Shown one piece after another: positions 43,249-50,683 of a stretch of DNA of 64,000 nucleotides. Within the stretch, counting starts at the first letter, position 1. Each line of letters opens with the position of its first letter. A program made the translations under genes and the position numbers. The notes under the pieces are model-generated. The model did not search any database. It saw nothing but the letters and a program-made list of their open reading frames with translations, and was not told the origin of the DNA. Location of the stretch: positions 1,054,001 through 1,118,000 of the forward strand of contig NZ_PGET01000001.1 of assembly GCF_002797975.1 (NCBI RefSeq), written 5' to 3'. Source of the stretch: [Clostridium] celerecrescens 18A. Lineage in GTDB: Bacteria > Bacillota > Clostridia > Lachnospirales > Lachnospiraceae.

Positions 43249-43278
43249 ATTATCGGAAAGACTTTTGTTTCCGATAAT
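43249..43278. promoter_or_regulatory. Inverted repeat before the second PspC gene
   Basis: ATTATCGGAAA (43249-43259) and TTTCCGATAAT (43268-43278) are perfect 11-bp arms with an 8-base loop. No T run follows, so a simple terminator is unlikely. An operator or mRNA stem for the pspC-like gene at 43325 is plausible. Confidence 0.5.
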
Positions 43279-43324
43279 ATAATTATAGTATTTACAGGTC
43301 AAATAGCAGAAAGGAGATAAACAA

Positions 43325-43513
43325 ATGGAAGACAATCAGAAAAAACTATACCGTTCCGATACAGACAAAATGCTTTGCGGGGTATGCGGCGGAATTGCGG
43401 AGTACTTTAACGTGGATTCTACCCTCATCCGGCTTTTGTGGGCAGTGCTGGCCTGCACAGGCACGGGGATTGTGGCCTATTTTATTGCGGCCATTATCAT
43501 CCCCAGAAGATAA
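43325..43513 (+). CDS. PspC-domain small membrane protein (second copy)
   Basis: A 62-residue protein with the PspC pattern [36 protein letters not shown] and a helix ending [11 protein letters not shown]. It is shorter than the first copy at 40827 and lacks that copy's mid-protein basic segment. AGAAAGGAGATAAACAA precedes the ATG. It is separated from the DUF4097 gene by an inverted repeat and followed by a strong terminator, so it may be transcribed from its own promoter or by read-through. Confidence 0.92.
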   Translation: MEDNQKKLYRSDTDKMLCGVCGGIAEYFNVDSTLIRLLWAVLACTGTGIVAYFIAAIIIPRR

Positions 43514-43536
43514 AAGGGCTTTTAAAAGCAGGAAAC

Positions 43537-43586
43537 AAAAAAGCAGGCTGCCGCGGACCAGAGTTCCGCAGCAGCCTGCTTTTTTT
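43537..43586 (+). terminator. Terminator after the second PspC gene
   Basis: A stem of about 20 bp from 43537-43557 (AAAAAAGCAGGCTGC, CGCGGA) and 43565-43586 with one bulge and a long T run. Confidence 0.95.
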
Positions 43587-43605
43587 AATACTGGAAGAAA
43601 TTTAC

Positions 43606-43634
43606 GTTTAATTCTCCTGGTAGGGGGCATACTC
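43606..43634 (+). promoter_or_regulatory. Candidate sigma-G (forespore) promoter
   Basis: GTTTA (43606-43610) and CATACTC (43628-43634), 17 bases apart, resemble the sigma-G boxes GNATA and CATNNTA. It lies 32 bases before the spore protein start codon. Confidence 0.5.
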
Positions 43635-43666
43635 TCTTTAGATTTAAGAAAAGGAGATTTGAAAAT

Positions 43667-43888
43667 ATGTCAAAGGGAAAGAAAAACGAACCATTTGATC
43701 CTCGTAATATGAAGCCGGAGGAAATACTTAAATTTGAAATTGCAACAGAGCTTGGCCTTGGTGATAAGGTAATAGAGAGCGGCTGGCGCAGTCTGAGTGC
43801 AAAGGAAAGCGGACGTATCGGAGGCCTGATTACAAAAAGAAAAAGAGAAATGAAAAATGAAGCTCTTTTAAAGGGTGAAGAAGTATAG
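43667..43888 (+). CDS. Small acid-soluble spore protein, alpha/beta type
   Basis: A 73-residue DNA-binding protein of the spore core. It contains KFEIATELGL, matching the alpha/beta SASP region cut by the germination protease at E-I-A, and ESGRIGGLITKRKREM, matching the second conserved segment G-IGG-ITKR. Basic and acidic residues alternate as usual. AAAAGGAGATTTG precedes the ATG. The gene is a single transcription unit with a sigma-G-like promoter and shows that the organism can form endospores. Confidence 0.88.
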   Translation: MSKGKKNEPFDPRNMKPEEILKFEIATELGLGDKVIESGWRSLSAKESGRIGGLITKRKREMKNEALLKGEEV

Positions 43889-43892
43889 AAAA

Positions 43893-43932
43893 TACCCTGC
43901 GGGTATCCCTTGATGTCCGTAAAGCATGGGCA
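43893..43932 (+). repeat. Dispersed GGGTAT-type repeat, copy E
   Basis: TACCCTGCGGGTATCCCTTG followed by ATGTCCGTAAAGCATGGGCA begins 5 bases after the spore protein stop codon. It matches copies A-C in the GGGTAT core and in the terminal GTAA-GC-TGGGCA. It may double as a weak 3' hairpin for that gene. Confidence 0.75.
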
Positions 43933-43956
43933 GAAGAAGAAAACTGAGGAATTTTC

Positions 43957-43985
43957 TTGCACCGTAAGGGAATATATTTTATAAT
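43957..43985 (+). promoter_or_regulatory. Likely promoter of the cobalamin operon
   Basis: A perfect TATAAT (43980-43985) lies 17 bases after TTGCAC (43957-43962). The start would be near 43992, giving a leader of about 143 bases that begins with repeat copy F. I see no B12-box or other cobalamin riboswitch core in this leader. Confidence 0.55.
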
Positions 43986-44002
43986 GGACCTCAAAGAGGA
44001 AA

Positions 44003-44042
44003 TATCCTGCGGGTATCCCTTTACGTCCGGTAAAGCGGGACA
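44003..44042 (+). repeat. Dispersed GGGTAT-type repeat, copy F, in the cbi leader
   Basis: TATCCTGCGGGTATCCCTTT followed by ACGTCCGGTAAAGCGGGACA is nearly identical to copy E in its first half. CCC-TTTAC pairs with GTAAA-GGG (2-base bulge), giving a leader hairpin near the predicted transcription start. Confidence 0.75.
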
Positions 44043-44134
44043 GGCTCTGCACAGAAAGCATTGGCGGGAAAGAGGAGATACGTTTCGGATATTCCGTGAT
44101 GCCTGGAAAGAATGGGCAGGAAAGATGCAGGACG

Positions 44135-45328
44135 ATGGAAAAACAGGAATTAAGAAGCGGATTCACAACAGGAACCTGTGCCGCTGTTGCTGCCAAGGCA
44201 GCAGCGGTCATGCTGTTAACCGGGTGTGAATTACAACATATGACACTTATGACGCCAAAAGGAAGGTCGGCTGATCTTCCTCTTTTTCATGTTATCCTGA
44301 GACAGGAAAAGGCGGTATGCGCAGTTAAAAAGGACGCTGGAGATGACCCTGATGTAACACATCAGGCCATGGTGTTTGCCAGTGTTCAATATTCTGATGA
44401 AAAGAAAGAAAGGCAGGCCGCGGGAATCTATCACAGAGAGGGGGAGGAGGGAAAAGGCCCTCTTTTTCTCACTGCCGGAGAAGGGATCGGCTGGGTGACA
44501 AAACCCGGATTATCCTGTCCCGTAGGCATGCCGGCCATTAATCCTGTTCCCCGTGACATGATCTTTTGCGGGGTGGAGGAAGCCAGAAGGGAAGCAGGCT
44601 TTGATGGTTCCTTAACAGTCACCATATGGATGCCGGAAGGAAAAAAACTGGCGGAGAAAACCTTTAATTCCAGGCTGGGAATTGAAGGCGGGCTTTCAAT
44701 TTTGGGAACAACAGGAATCGTAAAGCCTATGAGTGAAGAGGCGCTGATTGCCACCATACGTCTGGAATTACATATGAAGGCGGTGTCAGGAAAGAAACAG
44801 GTGATTCTTGTTCCGGGAAATTATGGTGAAGCTTTTATACAGGAAACACTTGGCCTTGACTTAAAGGATGGTGTGATCTGCAGCAATTTTATCGGGGAAG
44901 CTTTACAATCGGCAGGTGAGGAGGGATTTCACCAGATCCTGTTTGCAGGGCATATCGGGAAGCTGATCAAGACTGCAGGGGGTGTACCAAATACCCATTC
45001 CAAATATGGGGACCGCCGTATGGAAATATTGTGGGACTGTACTGCCCCTTTCACTGAGGGCAGGGCTGGATTAAAAGATAAGATTCTGACAGCCAACACC
45101 ATGGAGGAGGCAGCGGGAATCCTTAAAAGCTGTGGGATTCTGGAGCCTGTCATGGAAGAGGTGATGGACAGGATCCAGAGGTATATGACTCTCTGGTCAG
45201 GAGGGAGAAAGGTGGAAGTGGTGACATTTTCCACGATGTACGGTATACTGGGAACGAGCCGGGGAGCGATGAAGCTCATCGGGTTGTTTTCCGGTGCAGA
45301 GTCTGGACGGAAAGAACAGGAGGAATAA
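44135..45328 (+). CDS. cbiD: Cobalt-precorrin-5B C1-methyltransferase
   Basis: Methylates C1 of cobalt-precorrin-5B in the anaerobic cobalamin pathway. The 397-residue protein starts MEKQELRSGFTTGTCAAVAA, the CbiD signature, then GLSCPVGMPAINPVPRDMI, LGIEGGLSILGTTGIVKPMS and GHIGKLIKTAGGVPNTHSKY. The ATG at 44135 was chosen because the family begins close to this motif; GGAAAG lies about 10 bases upstream. An in-frame GTG-ATG at 44096-44101 would add 12-13 unrelated residues. It is the first gene of a ten-gene operon with very short or overlapping junctions. Confidence 0.94.
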   Translation: MEKQELRSGFTTGTCAAVAAKAAAVMLLTGCELQHMTLMTPKGRSADLPLFHVILRQEKAVCAVKKDAGDDPDVTHQAMVFASVQYSDEKKERQAAGIYHREGEEGKGPLFLTAGEGIGWVTKPGLSCPVGMPAINPVPRDMIFCGVEEARREAGFDGSLTVTIWMPEGKKLAEKTFNSRLGIEGGLSILGTTGIVKPMSEEALIATIRLELHMKAVSGKKQVILVPGNYGEAFIQETLGLDLKDGVICSNFIGEALQSAGEEGFHQILFAGHIGKLIKTAGGVPNTHSKYGDRRMEILWDCTAPFTEGRAGLKDKILTANTMEEAAGILKSCGILEPVMEEVMDRIQRYMTLWSGGRKVEVVTFSTMYGILGTSRGAMKLIGLFSGAESGRKEQEE

Positions 45329-45331
45329 ACA

Positions 45332-46009
45332 ATGGCTGGAATCATGTACGGGATCGGTGTAGGGCCGGGAGATCCGGAGCTTATGACTTTAAAAGCGGTA
45401 AAAAGGATCAGGGAATTAAAGGTCATTGCCATTCCCCATATAAATAAAGAACAGTGTACGGCATATCAGATTGTAAAACAGGCGGTGCCGGAAATAGAAG
45501 AAAAAGAATGCATTCATCTCCACATGCCTATGACAAAAGACGAAAATGTACTTAAGGAAAGCCATGATCTGGCAGCCAGGACAGTAATGGAGTATTTAAA
45601 CAGGGGGGAAGATGTGGGATTTATCACCCTGGGTGATGTTAGCATTTATTCAACCTTCACCTATCTGATGGAACGGCTTTGGAAGGAAGGCTATGACACC
45701 CGCTTAGAAAGCGGAATCCCCTCCTTTTGTGCCGTGGCGGCAAGGCTTGGAATCCCTCTTGCATCAGGAGCAGAGGAGCTTCATATCATACCAGCCTCTT
45801 ACCAGGTAAGAGATGCCATAAAGCTTCCTGGAGTAAAAGTGCTTATGAAGGCCGGCCGGCAGATGGAAGCGGTGAAGAGAGAACTGAAAGACTGTGGGGC
45901 CAGCGCCATGATGGTGGAAAACTGCGGAATGCCGGAGGAACGGATCTATCGTTCTCTGGATGAGATTCCGGAAGATGCCGGCTATTATTCTTTGGTGATT
46001 GTGAGGTAA
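45332..46009 (+). CDS. cbiL: Precorrin-2/cobalt-factor II C20-methyltransferase
   Basis: A 225-residue SAM-dependent tetrapyrrole methylase that adds the C20 methyl group early in corrin synthesis. GIGVGPGDPELMTLKAVKRI is the N-terminal SAM-binding loop. FITLGDVSIYSTFTYL and ESGIPSFCAVAARLG are the other conserved loops of the CobI/CbiL group. It starts 3 bases after the cbiD stop, with GGAGGAATAAAC as its site. Confidence 0.95.
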   Translation: MAGIMYGIGVGPGDPELMTLKAVKRIRELKVIAIPHINKEQCTAYQIVKQAVPEIEEKECIHLHMPMTKDENVLKESHDLAARTVMEYLNRGEDVGFITLGDVSIYSTFTYLMERLWKEGYDTRLESGIPSFCAVAARLGIPLASGAEELHIIPASYQVRDAIKLPGVKVLMKAGRQMEAVKRELKDCGASAMMVENCGMPEERIYRSLDEIPEDAGYYSLVIVR

Positions 46010-46011
46010 AT

Positions 46012-46776
46012 ATGGTACATATTGTAGGAGCAGGTCCGGGAGCGCCGGACTTAATAACAATGAGAGGCAAAGAACTACTTGAGAGGGCGGATGTGATCAT
46101 TTACGCAGGCTCTTTGGTTAACCCAGCCCTTTTGGAATACAGAAAAACCCAGTGCCAGGTTTATGACAGTGCCAATATGACCCTTGAGGAAGTAATTGCG
46201 GTTATGGCTTTAGCGGAACGGGAAGGAAAGATGACGGTAAGGCTCCATACCGGCGATCCATGTATTTATGGCGCTATCAGAGAGCAGATGGATCAACTGG
46301 AGGAACGAGGAATCCCTTATGATGTATGTCCGGGAGTCAGCTCTTTTTGCGGTGCAGCCTCCTCCCTTAAAATGGAATATACCCTTCCGAAGGTCACCCA
46401 AAGCGTGATCATTACCCGCATGGCAGGCCGGACACCGGTGCCGGAGCGGGAATCCATCGCTTCCTTTGCGGCACATGGAGCTACTATGGTAATCTTTTTA
46501 AGCACCGGCATGCTGGATCAGCTGTCAGAGGAATTGATAAAGGGCGGTTATCTTCCGGATACTCCTGCCGCTATCGTCTATAAGGCCACCTGGGAGGACG
46601 AGAAAACCATAAACTGTACGGTGGAAAGCTTAGGTGCAAGTGCCAGACGGGAGGACATAAAGAAGACATCCCTGATTCTTGTGGGCAATGCGGTAGCCCA
46701 GAACGGCTACGAACGTTCCAAGCTTTATGACCCGGTTTTTACGACGGAATACCGGAAGGGAACGGGGGACGAATGA
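46012..46776 (+). CDS. cbiF: Precorrin-4/cobalt-precorrin-4 C11-methyltransferase
   Basis: A 254-residue SAM-dependent methylase that modifies C11. It carries VHIVGAGPGAPDLITMRGKE, YAGSLVNPALL, VRLHTGDPCIYGAIREQ and CPGVSSFCGAASSLKMEYT, the CbiF/CobM pattern, plus VIITRMAGRTPVPERE. It begins 2 bases after the cbiL stop and overlaps cbiG by ATGA. Confidence 0.96.
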   Translation: MVHIVGAGPGAPDLITMRGKELLERADVIIYAGSLVNPALLEYRKTQCQVYDSANMTLEEVIAVMALAEREGKMTVRLHTGDPCIYGAIREQMDQLEERGIPYDVCPGVSSFCGAASSLKMEYTLPKVTQSVIITRMAGRTPVPERESIASFAAHGATMVIFLSTGMLDQLSEELIKGGYLPDTPAAIVYKATWEDEKTINCTVESLGASARREDIKKTSLILVGNAVAQNGYERSKLYDPVFTTEYRKGTGDE

Positions 46777-47870
46777 TGAAGCTTTCGATCATCTGCTTTA
46801 CGGAAGCAGGAGCAAGGCTGAGCGTAAAGCTTTCAAAAGAACTTTTAAAAGCAGGACAGCCTTGTGAAGCTTATGGATCAGAAGGACTTCTTAAGTCCTG
46901 CCCTGACGGGGATCTCATGATCCCTGTTTCTACATCCCTTTCAGAATGGACCAGGAAGCAGTTTTTACAAAAGGATGGAATTGTGTTTATTGGAGCTGCC
47001 GGCATTGCAGTCCGGGCAATTGCACCCTTTTTAAAAAGTAAGGCAGAAGATCCGGCCGTGGTGGTCATGGATGATATGGGGAGATTTTCCATTTCCCTTT
47101 TATCCGGTCATTTGGGAGGAGCCAATGAACTGGCAGAACGGCTGGCAGGATTGGTCGGCGGTCAGGCAGTTATTACCACTGCTACAGACATCCATGGAAG
47201 ATTTGCAGTAGACCTATTTGCCAAGGAGCAGGGACTGGTCATTACAGATTTAAAAAAGATAAAAATGATTTCCTCCGCTATACTTAAGGGGGAAAATGTA
47301 GGATTTCACAGCGATTTTTTGGTTTCAGGAAAGCTCCCGTCCGGGCTTATCCCAGGGGAGGCCTTCGGTGCAAATCTTTGGATCACCATAAAGGAAAGCG
47401 GGAACGAGGGGCCCCTTAAAGAATCCTTAAAGCTGGTTCCAAGGCTTCTGGTTCTGGGAATCGGATGCAGAAAAGGGGTTCCCGCCAAAACAATAGAAAA
47501 GGTTCTTGACCGGGTTTTTAAGGAATGGGACTTATCCCAGGAAGCACTGGCTGCGTGTGCCAGCATCGATTTAAAGAAGGAAGAAGAGGGTATCTGCCAG
47601 TTTGCTGCTTCTAAAGGAATCCCGTTTTACACATATCCGGCGGCCGTGCTTGAAGAAACAGAAGGGGAATTTTCTTCCTCAACCTTTGTCAAGCAGATCA
47701 CAGGAGTTGATAATGTATGCGAACGGGCGGCCCTTGCCTGTGTTAAGGAATTGGGAGGCGGCAAGCTGCTGGTAAAAAAACAGGCGGCAGACGGGGTGAC
47801 GGCAGCTGTGGCTGTCCGGGATTGGAAGGTGCAGCTGAAGGCCTGTGATTCTTTAGGAGGTAATTTATGA
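46773..47870 (+). CDS. cbiG: Cobalt-precorrin-5A hydrolase
   Basis: Opens the delta-lactone of cobalt-precorrin-5A and releases acetaldehyde, a hallmark of the anaerobic pathway. The 365-residue protein has the N-terminal CbiG domain (IVFIGAAGIAVRAIAPFL, VVVMDDMGRFSISLLSGHLG), a middle region, and the C-terminal domain starting LVLGIGCRKGVPAKTIEKVL with the usual TGVDNVCERAAL near the end. Two in-frame ATGs begin it (46773 and 46776); the first overlaps the cbiF stop by 4 bases. Confidence 0.95.
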   Translation: MMKLSIICFTEAGARLSVKLSKELLKAGQPCEAYGSEGLLKSCPDGDLMIPVSTSLSEWTRKQFLQKDGIVFIGAAGIAVRAIAPFLKSKAEDPAVVVMDDMGRFSISLLSGHLGGANELAERLAGLVGGQAVITTATDIHGRFAVDLFAKEQGLVITDLKKIKMISSAILKGENVGFHSDFLVSGKLPSGLIPGEAFGANLWITIKESGNEGPLKESLKLVPRLLVLGIGCRKGVPAKTIEKVLDRVFKEWDLSQEALAACASIDLKKEEEGICQFAASKGIPFYTYPAAVLEETEGEFSSSTFVKQITGVDNVCERAALACVKELGGGKLLVKKQAADGVTAAVAVRDWKVQLKACDSLGGNL

Positions 47871-48607
47871 CAAAGTCAGGAAAACTTTACGTAGTAGGAA
47901 TCGGACCAGGTTCCTATGAGGATATGACCATAAGGGCCATTAAGGCCCTGGAAGAGAGTGCGGTCATTGTTGGGTATACTGTATACATAGACTTGATCAA
48001 GAAACATTTTCCGGATAAGGAGATGCTTGCAACGCCGATGCGCAGGGAACAGGAGCGCTGTTTGCTTGCCATCCAGGAAGCAAAAAAGGGTAAAATCGCA
48101 GCCATGGTATGCAGCGGAGATTCAGGTGTTTACGGCATGAGCGGATTGATCCTTGAAATGGCCCGGTCAGAAGAAGATCTTGAGATTGAAATCATACCAG
48201 GAGTGACTGCGGCATTAAGCGGGGGTGCCGTCTTAGGCGCTCCTCTGGGACATGATTTTTCGGTCATCAGCTTAAGTGATCTGCTCACTCCCATGGAATT
48301 AATTGAAGACAGACTCAGGGCTTCCGCCCAGGCTGACATGGTCATCTGTCTTTATAATCCGTCCAGTAAAAAAAGGGCCGGTTATTTGAAAAGGGCCTGT
48401 GAGATCGTAATGGAATACAAAAACCGGGAAACAATCTGCGGTCTTGTAAAAAACATTGGCAGGGAAGAGGAAGAAATGGTGGTCATGACTCTGGAAGAAC
48501 TAAGAGATACCCAGACTGATATGTTTACCACCGTTTATATAGGAAATTCCATGACGAAATTAATCAATGGCAGGATGGTAACACCACGAGGATATAAAAA
48601 TGTGTAG
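47867..48607 (+). CDS. cbiH: Precorrin-3B/cobalt-factor III C17-methyltransferase
   Basis: A 246-residue SAM-dependent methylase that drives ring contraction and C17 methylation. Motifs are YVVGIGPGSYEDMTIRAIKA, VGYTVYIDLI, VCSGDSGVYGMSGLILE, IIPGVTAALSGGAVLGAPLG and LYNPSSKKRAGYLKRA. AGGAGG lies before the ATG, inside the cbiG end, and the 3' end overlaps the next gene by 8 bases. Confidence 0.96.
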   Translation: MTKSGKLYVVGIGPGSYEDMTIRAIKALEESAVIVGYTVYIDLIKKHFPDKEMLATPMRREQERCLLAIQEAKKGKIAAMVCSGDSGVYGMSGLILEMARSEEDLEIEIIPGVTAALSGGAVLGAPLGHDFSVISLSDLLTPMELIEDRLRASAQADMVICLYNPSSKKRAGYLKRACEIVMEYKNRETICGLVKNIGREEEEMVVMTLEELRDTQTDMFTTVYIGNSMTKLINGRMVTPRGYKNV

Positions 48608-50060
48608 AGTTCTGATTTTTGGAGGCACCACGGAGGGCCGGATTCTGGCGGAATACTGCCATGAAAAGAAAATAAACGCATGGGTCAGTGTGGCTACCGG
48701 ATATGGAAGGTCAGTACTTCTGGAAAGTCAGTATCTCCACATTCATGAGAAACCCATGGCTGCCCATGAGATGGAAGGTTTTATCGGGCAAAACGGCATC
48801 ACTCTTGTACTTGATGCCACTCACCCCTATGCCACGCTGGCAAGTGAAAACATTCGCACCGCCTGCAAACGGGCAGGTACTTCCTGCATAAGGATTGTAA
48901 GAGAATCTTCCGGAAATTTAAAGCCGGGAGATCAGGGGGAAGGAAAGATTCTATGGGTCAGTGACTTAGAGGAAGCGGTCCTTGCCTTACACAAAATACC
49001 TGGTAATATTCTTGTCACAACAGGAAGCAAGGAGCTTTCCTCCTTTACCAAGCTGGACTCCTGGGAAGAACGGGTTTTTGCCAGAGTCCTTCCTGGCATG
49101 TCTGTAATCTCTGCCTGCGAGCAGCTGGGGTTTAAGGGGAAACATTTGATTGCCATGCAAGGCCCTTTTACCGCAGAGATGAACCGGGCTATGATAAGGC
49201 AGTATGACATTAGCTGTCTGGTGACAAAAGAAGCCGGGCCGGCGGGGGGCTTCCCGGAAAAGATGGAGGCAGCGGCTGAATGCGGGATAACGGCAGTGGT
49301 CATCGGACGACCTGGCAAGGAAGAAGGTATGACTGTCAGGGAGGCTAAGAAGCTTTTAACCGATTATAAAGAGGAGAAGGCCCGGTCTCAGGTAATGCCA
49401 GAGCTTCAGGTCCGTACTGAGAAGAGAAAGGTATCCCTGATCGGAACCGGTATGGGCGGAGAGGATCAGATGACCGTTAAGGCATGGAAAGAATTGCAGC
49501 AATGCGATGTGATCTTCGGTGCAGAGCGGATGCTCTCCGGCATATCTCCTGCAATTTCCCGTGCCGTTAAAATTCCCTTTTATATGAGTAAGGACATTCT
49601 GCCCTGGCTTGAGGAGCATGAGGAGTTTGTCAGAATCGGAATCCTGTATTCCGGTGATACAGGCTTTTACAGCGGGACCAAAAGGATGGCGGAAGCATTG
49701 GCCCAGGAACCATATTGCCAAAGATATGACACGGTGGTTCTGCCGGGAATATCATCGGTTTCTTATTTGTGCTCCCGGTTGAAAACGGACTGGGAGGATG
49801 TGCGGCTTGTGAGCCTTCATGGGCGGACCTGCGACATTATAAAGGAATTAACTCTTAATCCCAGGGTATTTGCCTTATTGGATGGAATCAATACGGTAAA
49901 AAGTCTGTGTCGCCTTCTTAAGGAACAGGGATTTCATGATGTCAGGCTTTCCGTAGGAGAGCGGCTTTCCTATCCGGATGAACGGATAACCGTTGGAACG
50001 CCAAAGGAACTGGAAGTGCAGGACTTTGATATGCTGTCAGCTGTATTGATAGAAAGATAA
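48600..50060 (+). CDS. Fused precorrin-6A reductase (CbiJ) and C5-methyltransferase (CbiE)
   Basis: A 486-residue two-enzyme fusion. Residues 1 to about 255 are CbiJ/CobK, with VLIFGGTTEGRILAEYC, LVLDATHPYATLASENIR, CIRIVRE, ILVTTGSKELSSF and RVLPGMSVI; it reduces the macrocycle. From about residue 275 comes the CbiE half, with VSLIGTGMGGEDQMTVKAWK, VIFGAERML, ILYSGDTGFYSGTKRM, LPGISSVSYLCSRL and LSYPDERITVGTPKEL, which methylates C5. No stop or frame shift lies between. The CbiT partner, often fused to CbiE, is a separate gene 50 bases downstream. Confidence 0.94.
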   Translation: MCRVLIFGGTTEGRILAEYCHEKKINAWVSVATGYGRSVLLESQYLHIHEKPMAAHEMEGFIGQNGITLVLDATHPYATLASENIRTACKRAGTSCIRIVRESSGNLKPGDQGEGKILWVSDLEEAVLALHKIPGNILVTTGSKELSSFTKLDSWEERVFARVLPGMSVISACEQLGFKGKHLIAMQGPFTAEMNRAMIRQYDISCLVTKEAGPAGGFPEKMEAAAECGITAVVIGRPGKEEGMTVREAKKLLTDYKEEKARSQVMPELQVRTEKRKVSLIGTGMGGEDQMTVKAWKELQQCDVIFGAERMLSGISPAISRAVKIPFYMSKDILPWLEEHEEFVRIGILYSGDTGFYSGTKRMAEALAQEPYCQRYDTVVLPGISSVSYLCSRLKTDWEDVRLVSLHGRTCDIIKELTLNPRVFALLDGINTVKSLCRLLKEQGFHDVRLSVGERLSYPDERITVGTPKELEVQDFDMLSAVLIER

Positions 50061-50068
50061 GGTTAACT

Positions 50069-50086
50069 GGATATGCAGGCATATCC
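50069..50086. repeat. Perfect inverted repeat between the cbiJ-cbiE and cbiT genes
   Basis: GGATATGC (50069-50076) and GCATATCC (50079-50086) are complementary 8-bp arms with AG at the centre, in the only sizeable gap (50 bases) of the operon core. It could be a processing or stability element, or a protein site. Confidence 0.5.
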
Positions 50087-50110
50087 GTATGATTCATTAG
50101 GAGGCAATTT

Positions 50111-50683
50111 ATGAGAGATGAACTGTTTATCCGGGGAGATGTGCCCATGACAAAAAGTGAGGTCAGGGCTGTCTCCATATCAAAGCTGGAACTGGAACCG
50201 GATTCCGTCCTGTATGATATTGGGGCTGGAACCGGCTCTGTATCCATAGAAGCGTCCCGGTATCTTACAGAGGGCCGGGTTTATGCAATTGAAAAGAAGG
50301 CGGAAGCCATAGATCTTATAAAGGCCAATAAGGAAAAATTTGGAGCGAGCCGTCTGGAAATCGTTGAAGGAACCGCACCTGAGATATTAGAAGCTCTTGA
50401 AGCCCCTACTCACGTATTCATTGGAGGAACTTCCGGCACCATGGATAGAGTACTATCCCTGGTTTTAAAAAAGAATCCAGGAATCAGGATTGTAATCAAT
50501 GCAATTGCTTTGGAATCCCTTTCAGAAATTCTTTCCTGGCTGAAACAGCATTCTATTACGGCTGAAATCGTGCAGGTTCAGATATCCAAAGGAAGGGAAG
50601 CAGGGGACTATCATCTGATGATGGGACAGAATCCGGTTTATGTGATCTCCTTTGGCGGGGAAGGGAGGAACGGCATTGGATAA
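50111..50683 (+). CDS. cbiT: Precorrin-6B/cobalt-precorrin-6B C15-methyltransferase (decarboxylating)
   Basis: A 190-residue Rossmann-fold SAM methyltransferase that methylates C15 and removes the C12 acetate carboxyl. It has FIRGDVPMTKSEVRAVSISK, the SAM-binding LYDIGAGTGSVSIEASRYL, VYAIEKKAEAIDLIKANK and FIGGTSGTMDRVL. AGGAGGCAATTT precedes the ATG. The 3' end overlaps the likely cbiA start by 8 bases. Confidence 0.95.
   Translation: MRDELFIRGDVPMTKSEVRAVSISKLELEPDSVLYDIGAGTGSVSIEASRYLTEGRVYAIEKKAEAIDLIKANKEKFGASRLEIVEGTAPEILEALEAPTHVFIGGTSGTMDRVLSLVLKKNPGIRIVINAIALESLSEILSWLKQHSITAEIVQVQISKGREAGDYHLMMGQNPVYVISFGGEGRNGIG

Noticed and set aside
43960..44134. Cobalamin riboswitch before cbiD
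   Set aside because: I could not find the B12 box or the conserved core segments; only repeat copy F and short hairpins are visible. A covariance search would be needed to settle it.
43957..44229. 90-codon open frame across the cbi leader
   Set aside because: It overlaps the promoter, repeat copy F and the cbiD start, has no ribosome-binding site and resembles no family.
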